Part shown: piece after piece, positions 18,395 through 27,394 of the stretch | Layout of the letters: each line of letters begins with the position of its first letter | Position numbering within the stretch: position 1 is the stretch's first letter | Notes under the pieces: model-generated | Database searches by the model: none | Told to the model about the DNA's origin: nothing | Seen by the model: the letters and a program-made list of their open reading frames with translations, nothing else | Assembly (NCBI GenBank): GCA_015056205.1 | Contig: SVGS01000001.1 | Location: 186,001-250,000 of the forward strand | Reading direction: 5' to 3' | DNA: 64,000 nucleotides | Source: Clostridiales bacterium | GTDB lineage: Bacteria; Bacillota; Clostridia; Christensenellales; Aristaeellaceae | Program-made: the position numbers and the translations under genes

Positions 18395-19809
18395 TCTTCT
18401 TCCTCCTCAAAAACAATTTTATTGAGGGCGTTTACATAGGCCATGACACTGGCTCCGGTAATATCAGTGCTTAATCCGCGGCCGGAATATAGTTTTCCTT
18501 CATTGCGAAGCTTTACAATTGTTTCGCCCATGGCTGCCTGACCTTCCGTGATGGCTTGAATCTGAAAGCCGTCCAGTTCAAGATGTCTGCCAATCGCTTT
18601 TTCTATCGCCATAAATGCGGCATCCACTACTCCGTCGCCGGCAGATACGCCTTCCACATCCTCCTCATGATACTTCATTTTCACATGAGCCATGGCTCCG
18701 AGAGAATGGTCTGTTTGTATGGCAAAACGGATATCGTGATAAGCGGACGGAACCTGCATGGCTTCCGCCGCTATGATAGCGTCCAGTTCTCTGAATGAAA
18801 TTTCCGGCTTTTTCGCCGTCAGTTTCAGAAAACTGTTCCATATTTTTTCCTGATCTTCATCATTCAGATCATAACCCAGTTTAACGGCAGCCGCCAGGAC
18901 AGTCTGCCGGGAGTCTTCCGCATGAAGAATCTCGGATCCGGCGCTGTCTTCCGGAGCGGCGTTGTACCCCCGGTTTCCGTATCCGGAAAACAGCGCTCCC
19001 ATCTGAAGAACGGAACGATTCATCTGTTCTGTTCCGGTGTCGACATAGACACCGTATTCGCTTCCTTTTGTTTTCAAAATTTTGCAAACATTAGGCAAAG
19101 AGATATAATCTTTTCGGCTGATGACGGCTTTAAGCTCTCTCGCTCCGTTGCGGACTGCGGCGATTGCGCAGGCATCCGCCAGGTACAGAGTGTTCGCACA
19201 GCTGAAGCCAACCGTAACCTGATTCATCTCCGGGATCTTTTCCTTCAGGTTCTTGATAAACGTGGCTGTTTCATCCGGAGCCATGGATCCGGCGTTATCG
19301 CAAATCGTGATAATACCCGCGCCCTGATGAACGGCTTCCCTTAAGACAGCACAAAGGAAGGAGATTTCGCTCCGGGTGGCATCCTCAGCGATAAATTCAA
19401 CTTCTTCGGTCATTTGCCGGCATTCCCGGATCGCGGAACTGATCAGGTCCGTAACAGCCGCCGGTTTTTTATGAAGCAGGTATTCCATCTGGACGCTGCT
19501 GACCGGAGCCGAAACCTGAAGCCTTGCGTGAGACGCTCCTTTCAAAGCCTCCCATGTCTCTTTCGCGTTCACGGGACTCAGCGTTACCGGAACGGCCACA
19601 GTCGCGGTTCTGACAGCGGTACAGACGCTCTTAATCAGCAGACTGTCAATCTTTTTCTGCTGAATCGGATTCAGTTGAATGACAGAAACATTCAGGCGGT
19701 CAACCAGCTTGCAATACTCTATTTTTTCCCGAAAGCTGAGCAATACTTCATCTTCTGTTCCAACCAGAGTTCTGTCGCTGATTCTTACGAGTTGCCTGGT
19801 CAGCTCCAT
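18391..19809 (-). CDS. LeuA-like (isopropylmalate synthase superfamily) protein lacking key catalytic residues
   Basis: A 472-residue protein with an HMGL-like TIM barrel and a C-terminal LeuA dimer/regulatory domain (GDGVVDAAFMAIEKAIG, GRGLSTDITGASVMAYVNALN). The canonical TLRDGEQ motif reads TLVGTED (D12 kept, Arg replaced by V16), and the metal-binding HxH of isopropylmalate synthases reads S203-C-A205, so ordinary condensation chemistry looks impossible. ATG 19809 has GGAGG 9 nt upstream; an ATG at 19818 touches the site and is less likely. The T-box leader and the fused acyl-CoA ligase downstream suggest an amino-acid-responsive two-gene unit. Real family membership is clear; function is not. 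Confidence 0.85.
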   Translation of the reverse strand: MELTRQLVRISDRTLVGTEDEVLLSFREKIEYCKLVDRLNVSVIQLNPIQQKKIDSLLIKSVCTAVRTATVAVPVTLSPVNAKETWEALKGASHARLQVSAPVSSVQMEYLLHKKPAAVTDLISSAIRECRQMTEEVEFIAEDATRSEISFLCAVLREAVHQGAGIITICDNAGSMAPDETATFIKNLKEKIPEMNQVTVGFSCANTLYLADACAIAAVRNGARELKAVISRKDYISLPNVCKILKTKGSEYGVYVDTGTEQMNRSVLQMGALFSGYGNRGYNAAPEDSAGSEILHAEDSRQTVLAAAVKLGYDLNDEDQEKIWNSFLKLTAKKPEISFRELDAIIAAEAMQVPSAYHDIRFAIQTDHSLGAMAHVKMKYHEEDVEGVSAGDGVVDAAFMAIEKAIGRHLELDGFQIQAITEGQAAMGETIVKLRNEGKLYSGRGLSTDITGASVMAYVNALNKIVFEEEEE

Positions 19810-19830
19810 ACGTTCCATCCTCCTTTAAAT

Positions 19831-20095
19831 AAAAAACCCCGCGGCTAAAGCCAGCAGGGACGAAATCTCTTCCGTGGTACCACCCATATTATTCCCATGG
19901 GGAATCACTCTCGAACTCAAACAAGTTCACAGCCGATAACGGGGCGCCCGTGTTCCATTACTGACCCAAAGGCTTTTACAGAACAAGCTCCGGAAGCAGC
20001 ACTCCTTTCGTCCCGTTCCGCCTCGCAGCAACCGGCGGATCTCTGAATCGTTCGTAAAAGGAATTCATTCCATCATTGCTTTGCAATATGAAATT
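19831..20095 (-). ncRNA. T-box riboswitch leader
   Basis: On the minus strand the leader contains a Stem I (closing helix CUUUUAC/GUAAAAG, an AGAGA motif, and a GGUUGCUGCGA apical loop), the T-box core GGGTGGTACCAC at 19874-19885, and an intrinsic terminator (stem CCCTGCTGGC/GCCGCGGGG then T6) at 19831-19860. T-boxes sense uncharged tRNA and switch the terminator. The likely specifier region GAGUGCUGCUUCCGGAGC contains CUG (Leu) and UGC (Cys); Leu fits the LeuA-like gene 3' of it, but I cannot fix it by eye. Confidence 0.93.
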
Positions 20096-20101
20096 AGATG
20101 G

Positions 20102-20130
20102 AGTTTAGCATACTCTTTTTCATCTGTCAA
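20102..20130 (-). promoter_or_regulatory. Sigma-A promoter of the T-box operon
   Basis: On the minus strand TTGACA (20125-20130), 17 bp, TAAACT (20102-20107), with a TG one base upstream of the -10 box. It lies directly before the T-box Stem I. Confidence 0.7.
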
Positions 20131-20157
20131 GCAGCACTTTCGCAACTCATTCTTTTG

Positions 20158-20166
20158 TGGTATAAT
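20158..20166 (+). promoter_or_regulatory. Extended -10 promoter of the maf-mre-min-rod operon
   Basis: TGGTATAAT, an extended -10 element with a perfect TATAAT (20161-20166). The -35 region at 20138-20143 (TTTCGC) is poor. It lies 44 nt before the maf start. Confidence 0.65.
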
Positions 20167-20209
20167 ATTACTTGGTGTGCGATTTTCAGGAAAGGGGGAA
20201 AGGCTGAAC

Positions 20210-20800
20210 TTGGAAAAAATCATGCTTGCTTCCGGTTCTCCCAGACGGCGCGAATTGCTGAACCGCGTCGGAATCCCTTTTGACGTCTTTGTGTCTGACG
20301 CTGATGAGCACTGCGCGCTTCCCGCTGAACAGGCCGTTGTTGAACTGAGCCGCCGAAAGGCGCTCGCAGCGGCTGCCGTTTATCCCGGCCGATTTATTCT
20401 GGCCGCTGATACGCTCGTTGTTCTTGAACAGCAGGTATTGGGAAAGCCTTCCTCTGAAACCGACGCTGAACGCATGCTGTCAGCGCTTTCCGGCCATACG
20501 CATGAGGTTTGTACGGGCGTAACCGTCATATCTCCTTCCGGTTCGGTTTATTCCGGAGCAGATTATTCATTCGTTTCATTCTGTGATATCCCTCCGCATG
20601 AAATACATGCTTACGCTTTTTCCGGCGAACCGATGGATAAAGCGGGTGCTTATGCCATGCAGGGGCGTGCGGGAATGTGGATTACTCATCTTTCCGGAAG
20701 CGAATCCTCCGTCATCGGGCTGCCGTTGTATCTGGTCAGAGATTTGCTGCTGGAGGCCGGCTATCAATTTGATTATTCAACGTCAGTAGTGAAGGAGTGA
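20210..20800 (+). CDS. maf: Maf family nucleoside triphosphate pyrophosphatase
   Basis: A 196-residue Maf protein that hydrolyses non-canonical or modified nucleoside triphosphates (dTTP/UTP pyrophosphatase group). It has MLASGSPRRRELL at the N-terminus, AADTLVVLEQQVLGKP, TGVTVISP and KAGAYAMQGRAG. The start is a TTG at 20210 preceded by a GGGGGAAAGG site; the open frame extends further 5' but overlaps the promoter. In Firmicutes maf commonly sits just before mreBCD, as here. Confidence 0.93.
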   Translation: MEKIMLASGSPRRRELLNRVGIPFDVFVSDADEHCALPAEQAVVELSRRKALAAAAVYPGRFILAADTLVVLEQQVLGKPSSETDAERMLSALSGHTHEVCTGVTVISPSGSVYSGADYSFVSFCDIPPHEIHAYAFSGEPMDKAGAYAMQGRAGMWITHLSGSESSVIGLPLYLVRDLLLEAGYQFDYSTSVVKE

Positions 20801-20804
20801 CATC

Positions 20805-21833
20805 ATGCCATTTGGAGCTCCTGATATCGGGATTGATCTTGGAACCGAGAACACTTCCGTATATGTCCGTGGAAGAGGAATTGTTATTTCCGAACCGACG
20901 CTGGTTGTGCTGGACCGTGAAAACCGGAGAAATATCCGCGCAGTCGGGGATGAAGCCAGTTTTCTCTACGGGAGATCTCCCGAACGCTTAATTACCGTTT
21001 CTCCCATTCGCAGCGGCCAGGTTGCTGATTTTGATATGACGGAACTGATGCTGCGATACTTTATACGGAAAGCGATTGGTGTTTCCTATGTAGGGAAGCC
21101 GCGCATGATTATCTCCATCCCGTGCAATCTGGACGATGTTAACCGGAAAGCGTTGACGGAAGCCGCGCGCTTTGCGGGAGCAAAGCATGTTTTCCTGATT
21201 GAAAAACCGTTTGCTTCGGCGATCGGCACCGGCCTGCCGGTTTATGATCCTATCGGGAATCTTGTGGTCGATATCGGCGCGGGGACGACGGATGTTGCTG
21301 TTATTTCCCTTGGAGGGATAGTCATTTCGCAGAGTATCCAGGTCGGCGGAAATAAGTTCGATGAATCAATTACAGATTATCTTCGAAAGGAATGCAGCAT
21401 TCTCATCGGAAAACAGACGGCGGAAAGCATCAAAAAGGATCTGGCAACCGCCCTTCCGCTGGAAGAATCCAGATCTATTCTGGTTCGCGGGATCAATCAG
21501 CTGAATACCTCCGCCGGAACGGTACAGTTTTCTTCCACGCAGGCTTATCAGGCGATCCGGAATCCCTGCTCGGCAATTGTCAAGGCCATTCGGTGGGTGC
21601 TGGAAAGAACACCTCCGGAATTATCCGCGGATATTATGCGCGGAGGCATCCATCTGACAGGAAACGGCTGCAGACTTTTTGCTTTGGATCGCTATATTTC
21701 TGAGAACCTCGGTATTCCTGTCCTGATGGCCAGGGACCCTGGCGACTGCTGTATTCTTGGAATTGGTTATCTGACTGAGAACATGCAGCTTGTATCCGTT
21801 CAGGATCGCAAACCCAATACGAACTGGAAATAA
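20805..21833 (+). CDS. mreB: Rod shape-determining actin MreB
   Basis: A 342-residue MreB with phosphate-1 loop IGIDLGTENTSVYVRGRG, EPTLVVLDR, VDIGAGTTDVAVISLGG, and GGIHLTGNGCRLFAL near the adenosine site, where the usual GGGA is altered to GNGC. It polymerises at the membrane to direct lateral wall synthesis with MreC, MreD, PBP2 and RodA, all encoded immediately downstream. A GAAGGAGTGACATC site precedes the ATG, 4 nt after maf. Confidence 0.95.
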   Translation: MPFGAPDIGIDLGTENTSVYVRGRGIVISEPTLVVLDRENRRNIRAVGDEASFLYGRSPERLITVSPIRSGQVADFDMTELMLRYFIRKAIGVSYVGKPRMIISIPCNLDDVNRKALTEAARFAGAKHVFLIEKPFASAIGTGLPVYDPIGNLVVDIGAGTTDVAVISLGGIVISQSIQVGGNKFDESITDYLRKECSILIGKQTAESIKKDLATALPLEESRSILVRGINQLNTSAGTVQFSSTQAYQAIRNPCSAIVKAIRWVLERTPPELSADIMRGGIHLTGNGCRLFALDRYISENLGIPVLMARDPGDCCILGIGYLTENMQLVSVQDRKPNTNWK

Positions 21834-21868
21834 GACGTGAAATCCGGAAAGAGGAGGTGATGAACGGT

Positions 21869-23386
21869 ATGGCCAGATTCAGAATTACCAGGAAAAAAGC
21901 GGAAGATCCGCGCCCTGAAGTAACGGATGATTTTATTTACAATATTCCGGAGGATCCGGCTGCCGTTCAGCCGTCCTCAGAAACCCCGGATGAAGCCGTT
22001 CGCAGGCTCAGAACCCAAAGCAGTCACTCCGTTTCCGATTCGGAGGAGGAAGAGCGTCAGGCGGACGAAAAACCGGCGTCTCAGGGAAAAGTATATTCCT
22101 CCGGCGTCGTTCTGGATAATGATTTGCAGCCGGTCGAGCAGGAAAGGAAAAAGCCTGTTCGCCGCCACAGAAAGCTTGGACGCAAGCTCCGCCTTTTCCT
22201 GATTGTGGTCATCACCTTTATTCTGTTCGTATTTCTTGGTTTTTTCCTTCTGCACCGGATTCTTCCGGATGTTTCCGTTTTTTCCGCTGCAGAAGATACG
22301 ATCAGTTCCGTTGTGACACCGGTGCAGTCTTTCTTCTCCGGGTTGACAGAAACTGTATTCGGGTACTTCCGCGGGCTGAAGCTTCGGGCCAATATTGAAG
22401 CGGAATACAATGCGCTGCGGGCGGAAAATGAACAACTGGTTTATAAAGCGATGCTCGCGGAGGAACTTCAGCATACGCTGTCCCAATACGAGGATCTATC
22501 GGATGAAATCGCCGCCAACGCTTCCATGAAGCCGATTGTCTGTACGGTAATCGGTAAATCGGACACCAATTACTATTCCACGCTGACCATCAACAAAGGT
22601 TTAAACGACGGCGTGGAGGACTACATGGCCGTAACCGTATCCGGCGCTCTCGTCGGCTACACCGAAAACACACAGGCGACCAAGGCGACTGTTCGTACCA
22701 TTATCGATTCGGATGCATCCATTGCCGCTCTCATTCAGTCCTCAAGAGATCAGGGAACGGTTCGCGGAACGCTCGGCATTGACGGAACAGCCTTATGCCG
22801 GATGTACTACCTGCCGGACGACAATCTTCCTCGCCCCGGTGATCAGGTAGTTACTTCCGGAGTCGGCATGTCTTTTCCGAAGGGAATACCGATCGGTGTG
22901 GTCCGTGAAAGCACCCGAGGAATGGACGCCAACAAACAGTATATTGTACTTGAACCGCAGGTTGATTTTCAGCATCTGGAATATGTGATTGTTTTGCGGT
23001 ACAAACCGGATCCTATTGCTGTTGAGGGGCGGGAAAACGGCCGGACCAGCATTGAATTCGTTCCGATCGAAAGTGCACGGCCTTCCCCTGTTATTCCTGA
23101 GATTGCCGCCAGTCTGATGGATGAAGCAACTTCTGTTCCGCCTTCCGTTTCAGAAGAAGAAACGCCTGCGCCGACCCCTATACCGACTGAGACTCCGACC
23201 CCGCCCCCGACGCCGGCTCCCACCCAGACACCGGCGGCAACGCCTGCTGTTACTTCTCTGGAATATCAGGTTGTAAACTTTTCCGGTGAGCCGACTCCCA
23301 CTCCCTCAGCCACGCCGGAGCCTACACCCACTCCCTACTGGACCCCGGATCCGGAAGGCATGACTTTTGAGGAGGATAACGGCTGA
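21869..23386 (+). CDS. mreC: Rod shape-determining protein MreC with long Thr/Pro-rich tail
   Basis: A protein of about 505 residues. A charged cytoplasmic N-terminus of roughly 105 residues is followed by one membrane segment (LFLIVVITFILFVFLGFFLL), a coiled coil (IEAEYNALRAENEQLVYKAML) and the two beta-barrels of MreC. The last 80 or so residues are a Thr/Pro repeat tail (many TPTP, PTPA units), unusual for MreC and probably wall-spanning or flexible. I prefer ATG 21869, 11 nt after AGGAGG; GTG 21857 and ATG 21860 overlap or touch that site. The stop overlaps the mreD start by 1 base. Confidence 0.93.
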   Translation: MARFRITRKKAEDPRPEVTDDFIYNIPEDPAAVQPSSETPDEAVRRLRTQSSHSVSDSEEEERQADEKPASQGKVYSSGVVLDNDLQPVEQERKKPVRRHRKLGRKLRLFLIVVITFILFVFLGFFLLHRILPDVSVFSAAEDTISSVVTPVQSFFSGLTETVFGYFRGLKLRANIEAEYNALRAENEQLVYKAMLAEELQHTLSQYEDLSDEIAANASMKPIVCTVIGKSDTNYYSTLTINKGLNDGVEDYMAVTVSGALVGYTENTQATKATVRTIIDSDASIAALIQSSRDQGTVRGTLGIDGTALCRMYYLPDDNLPRPGDQVVTSGVGMSFPKGIPIGVVRESTRGMDANKQYIVLEPQVDFQHLEYVIVLRYKPDPIAVEGRENGRTSIEFVPIESARPSPVIPEIAASLMDEATSVPPSVSEEETPAPTPIPTETPTPPPTPAPTQTPAATPAVTSLEYQVVNFSGEPTPTPSATPEPTPTPYWTPDPEGMTFEEDNG

Positions 23387-23994
23387 TGGAACGTGATCCC
23401 GGTCAAGGCATTTCCTTTTTCCGTAAATATCTGGTTTTTGTCCTGATATGTCTGTTCGGATATTTCGGTCAGGTATGTATTATGCCTTACATTGTTCTCT
23501 TTGATGTGACACCCAATCTTCTGTTTGTTATGGTCGGAATCGTTACGGTTGCATATGGCAAACTTCGCACTTTCTGGCTGGCAATCATTTATGGCCTGCT
23601 GATGGAAATCATGTGCCCTTCCGTCCCCCTCCTGAATCTTGCAATCTATGTATTGTCTCCTTTGTTCTGTTCCTTCGCATTTGCGGATAAGCCCCTGAAA
23701 ACCATCGAATATGAAAGGGCAACGAACAATCAGCGCAAAGAGCTTTCACCATGGCTCCGCACCTTATTATGTACCCTGCTGAACACCCTGGTTTATGAAG
23801 TGATTCATATCACCTATATTTATCTGAACGGTTACGCCCTGCTGCCGGCTCATTTCATCCGAGGGCTGACGGATCTGGTGCTGACCGGCCTCCTTGCTCT
23901 CATTCTGATGTTTCCTGTCCGTCGGGCCATATTGGGTCCGCGATCCCGAACGCAGGTTCTTCAAAGCAAACCTGTTACTTTTTCCAAATCATGA
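23386..23994 (+). CDS. mreD: Rod shape-determining protein MreD
   Basis: A 202-residue polytopic membrane protein with about five hydrophobic segments, for example LVFVLICLFGYFGQVCIMPYIV and LLFVMVGIVTVAYGKLRTFWLAIIYGLLMEI. The weakly conserved MreD family is recognised mainly from topology and from its place between mreC and pbp2. It is thought to work in the elongasome. The ATG overlaps the mreC TGA by one base, indicating translational coupling. Confidence 0.85.
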   Translation: MERDPGQGISFFRKYLVFVLICLFGYFGQVCIMPYIVLFDVTPNLLFVMVGIVTVAYGKLRTFWLAIIYGLLMEIMCPSVPLLNLAIYVLSPLFCSFAFADKPLKTIEYERATNNQRKELSPWLRTLLCTLLNTLVYEVIHITYIYLNGYALLPAHFIRGLTDLVLTGLLALILMFPVRRAILGPRSRTQVLQSKPVTFSKS

Positions 23995-24035
23995 CGGGTT
24001 CATATCCGTCTGGCCGGAAAGGAGGATGATGTTCG

Positions 24036-26540
24036 TTGGAGCGAACGGAGAAGAAAAAAAAGAGTCCTGAATTTTGGCGATATTTTGCTTTTTTACTGGC
24101 CATTTTCGGCATTTTTATCTGGCTGGTTTCCGGACTGATCAATCTGCAGCTGAACCAGTCCGAAGAGATGGCTGAAAAGGCGGAAGGAACCCGGACCAAA
24201 TCCATTGCCTTACGCGGCAAACGCGGAAATATTACCTCCGCTGATTCCGTCGTACTGGCAGAAGATGAGCTGATCTATAATGTAACGTTTCAGAAGGATG
24301 CCTCAGCCAATACCAAAGCATTGTATCGGTCTTATACAGCTTCCATTATTGATACGATCAATATTATTGAAAAAAACGGCGGTACACTTTCTCTTTCTTT
24401 CGTCATCCGCCGGAATGAGGAAACCGGAAACTGGGAATTTCATTTCGGATCCGGGGTTTCCGACAGCGTACTGGAAACGCGGGAGCGTCAGTGGCGTTCC
24501 AACAATTATCTGACCAATCTGAGCCGATACGGTACCGCGGAACAATGCATTGAAAGATTAAAAGACCGGTATCAGATTCCCGACAATGTTTCGGAAGAGC
24601 TGATGCTGAAAATCATGTCCATCTATTCCGAAATGCAGATGAACATCTTCAATTCCCAACCGATTGTGATTGCTAAAGACGTCCGTTATGAGACGGTCAT
24701 CGAGATAGAAACACGCTCCATGATGCTTCCCGGAATGAGCATCGAAATTGGAACAAAACGGGTTTATCCCCGTTCCAATCTGGCCTCCCAGATCATCGGC
24801 TATACCGGCGCCATCCCTTCCAGGGCAACGTGGCTGACGCTGGAAGCCAAAGGATATTCCTACAATGATACAATCGGCCGGGACGGTATTGAATCCTCCA
24901 TGGAAGACTGGCTGACACAGAATTCATCACTGCGTAAAGGCGAGCGGATTGTCGAACGGGACCAGATGTCCAGAATTGTGCGCGAATTGTCGTATACCGC
25001 TCCACAGGATGGCAATAACGTAAAGCTTACGCTGAATGCTGCCTATCAGCAGGTTGCCGAACGCTGCATTAAGGAAAACGTTAATTCCACCCGGGATCTG
25101 CAGGAAAAGAACCTGGCCTCTGCCTCCTGGCAGGAATCCAATAAAAGCGATATCCATAACAGGGACTGGGCCAAGTATCCTTTGGCTCTTGCGGAACACG
25201 GCTGCCTGATTGTCCTGGATATGCAATGCCGTATGCTGGCCTGCGCCAATTATCCAACCTATGATCTGAACGCACTGGTTTCCGGCGGAGAACAGGCCAT
25301 GGCGATCCTGGGCGATTCCAGAAATCTTCTGCTGAATTATGCGATTCATGCCCGCGGAACTCCCGGCTCCATCTTTAAGATGGTCACCGGATTCGGCGCT
25401 CTGGCCAGCGGGGTTCTTTCTCCGACTGAACGTATTTCCGATCAGGGATATTTTACGAAATACAACGCCGATATTACCACTGCCCCAAAGTGCTGGATCA
25501 ATAAAAATTATATTTATGAACACGCCAATCAAACCATCGTGGATGGGCTGACGCATTCATGTAATTACTTTTTCTACGAACTTTCAGACCGGCTGGGAGA
25601 AGAACGGCTGTACCGGTATTCCTCTCTCTTTGGTCTGACTTCCAAAACCGGAATCGATCTGCCGGGTGAAGTTCGCTCTGTGGTCGGTTCTCAGAATACG
25701 CTGTATGACCCTTCCAAAGCAATGAACGAAGCCAATCAGGATACATCTCTTCCGATCATCGTGTTCAATCAGATTAAAAAGCATCTGAAAAACTGCGGTG
25801 CCTCACGGAACATCAATTATGATGATGAGCGTCTGTCTATCTGTGCCAAGCGTCTGATGGATATGGCTGTTAATTACAACGAATCGGACTGGCTTGAAAA
25901 CATGCGAACCATCCTGATGGAAGAGCTGAATATGACTAAGGAGATGGTTTATCTTCAGTCTGTGATCGGAGATACATATAACTACATGAACGATATCAAG
26001 TGGGGAGGCGGCCAGACAATTCTGACTGGAATCGGGCAGTCTGTTACCGTTCTGACCCCCATCGCGGTAGCCCGTTATGTCTGCACGGTCGCCAATGGCG
26101 GTTACCTGTATAATGTTTCTCTGATCGATTCCATTACTTCGCCCGATGGTGAAATTCTTTCGCAGAGAGAACCGACACTGATTCATCGTCTGGACAGGGC
26201 GGACGATTATCTTCCGCTGATTCAGGAGGGGATGAAGGGCGTGGTTGACGAGTCCGGTACTGCTAAAAAGTATTTCCGGAACTGGGTCTATCAGGATCAG
26301 ATCGCAGCGAAGACCGGTACAGCACAGGTTACCTCCATTGATCTCGAAAACAACGCCTGGTTCGTCTGTTTCGCACCGTATGAAAATCCCGAGATCGCCG
26401 TTGTCTGTTTTATTCCGAACGGTTATTCCGGATCAGAGGCTTCCAAAGCTCCCCGGGATTTCATTGAATGGTATATGGGACAGAAAACTCTCCGCAATGT
26501 GGATGTCTCGCTGCCGGCTGGCAACAGTCTTGCACCTTAA
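24036..26540 (+). CDS. mrdA: Penicillin-binding protein 2 (elongasome transpeptidase)
   Basis: An 834-residue class B PBP, longer than the usual 600-720. It has an N-terminal membrane anchor (YFAFLLAIFGIFIWLVSGLI), a dimerisation domain and a transpeptidase domain with S445-x-x-K448 (PGSIFK), S508-C-N510 and K759-T-G761. An insertion of roughly 100 residues lies between the SxN and KTG motifs, a region including KNCGASRNINYDDERLSI. It cross-links peptidoglycan with RodA. It starts at TTG 24036, about 11 nt after AGGAGG. Confidence 0.95.
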   Translation: MERTEKKKKSPEFWRYFAFLLAIFGIFIWLVSGLINLQLNQSEEMAEKAEGTRTKSIALRGKRGNITSADSVVLAEDELIYNVTFQKDASANTKALYRSYTASIIDTINIIEKNGGTLSLSFVIRRNEETGNWEFHFGSGVSDSVLETRERQWRSNNYLTNLSRYGTAEQCIERLKDRYQIPDNVSEELMLKIMSIYSEMQMNIFNSQPIVIAKDVRYETVIEIETRSMMLPGMSIEIGTKRVYPRSNLASQIIGYTGAIPSRATWLTLEAKGYSYNDTIGRDGIESSMEDWLTQNSSLRKGERIVERDQMSRIVRELSYTAPQDGNNVKLTLNAAYQQVAERCIKENVNSTRDLQEKNLASASWQESNKSDIHNRDWAKYPLALAEHGCLIVLDMQCRMLACANYPTYDLNALVSGGEQAMAILGDSRNLLLNYAIHARGTPGSIFKMVTGFGALASGVLSPTERISDQGYFTKYNADITTAPKCWINKNYIYEHANQTIVDGLTHSCNYFFYELSDRLGEERLYRYSSLFGLTSKTGIDLPGEVRSVVGSQNTLYDPSKAMNEANQDTSLPIIVFNQIKKHLKNCGASRNINYDDERLSICAKRLMDMAVNYNESDWLENMRTILMEELNMTKEMVYLQSVIGDTYNYMNDIKWGGGQTILTGIGQSVTVLTPIAVARYVCTVANGGYLYNVSLIDSITSPDGEILSQREPTLIHRLDRADDYLPLIQEGMKGVVDESGTAKKYFRNWVYQDQIAAKTGTAQVTSIDLENNAWFVCFAPYENPEIAVVCFIPNGYSGSEASKAPRDFIEWYMGQKTLRNVDVSLPAGNSLAP

Positions 26541-26575
26541 TCTATTTATCCGGAACGCTGAAAAGAGGGAAAACT

Positions 26576-27394
26576 ATGGCATATACGATTTCTGTAGTCT
26601 CAGGAAAAGGCGGAGTAGGGAAGTCGACCTTTGTCGCCAATATCGGAGCGGCTTTAGCCGCATCCGGCCATTCAGTGGCCATTCTGGATACGGATCTCGG
26701 TCTGCGGGCTCAGGATGCGCTTCTGGGTCTCGAGAACAAGGTGGTTTATGACTTACTGGATGTCATGAACGGCACATGCGGGCTGGAAACCGCTCTGATT
26801 GAAGTACCGGCATATCCGGGACTTCAACTCCTTGCCGCGGCACAGTTCACGAGGGCACGCGCGCTGGATCCGAAAAAACTCCGTTTTCTGATCAGCCGGC
26901 TTAAGGAAACGCACGAGTTCATCCTGATTGACGGCCCTGCCGGTCTGGAGAAAGGTTTTCGGAATATTCTTGCTTCCGGGAGCGATCGGTTTATTCTTTT
27001 GGTGACTCCGGATGATCTGTGCGTCCGGGACGGAGAACGGGCTTTTCAGATTATGGATGCCAAAAAGCTGGAGAGACCCTGCCTGGTAGTCAATCGGCTG
27101 GATAATGATCTGATCCAGTCCGGTGAAATGATGAATGCCGAATCTGTAGCTGAATTACTGGATTTACCGTTGCTTGGGGAAATCCCGGAGGATCCGGTTG
27201 TGTACCGCTCCATTCTTCGGCACATTCCTCTGATCCAATATGAAAGCGAAGCCCGTAATGCGATTCTCCGGATTGCCTCCAGACTGACCGGAGCATCCGT
27301 TCCCCTGCCGCGGTACGGAAGCAGAAAACTTTCCCTGTGGAAAAAGCTATTCCGCAGCGAGCTGAAGGAGGTAACGCCCCTTGACAGTCACTGA
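26576..27394 (+). CDS. minD: MinD/ParA-type ATPase, septum site-determining protein MinD
   Basis: A 272-residue deviant Walker A ATPase: GKGGVGKST at residues 10-18 and LIDGPAGLE as the Walker B region. The C-terminal SRKLSLWKKLFRSEL looks like the amphipathic membrane-targeting helix of MinD. In Firmicutes minC-minD lie between mreD and pbp2/rodA; here minD is present, but neither minC nor minE is found next to it. The start ATG 26576 follows AAGAGGG; the open frame further upstream overlaps pbp2 and is not used. The gene overlaps rodA by 14 bases. Confidence 0.88.
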   Translation: MAYTISVVSGKGGVGKSTFVANIGAALAASGHSVAILDTDLGLRAQDALLGLENKVVYDLLDVMNGTCGLETALIEVPAYPGLQLLAAAQFTRARALDPKKLRFLISRLKETHEFILIDGPAGLEKGFRNILASGSDRFILLVTPDDLCVRDGERAFQIMDAKKLERPCLVVNRLDNDLIQSGEMMNAESVAELLDLPLLGEIPEDPVVYRSILRHIPLIQYESEARNAILRIASRLTGASVPLPRYGSRKLSLWKKLFRSELKEVTPLDSH

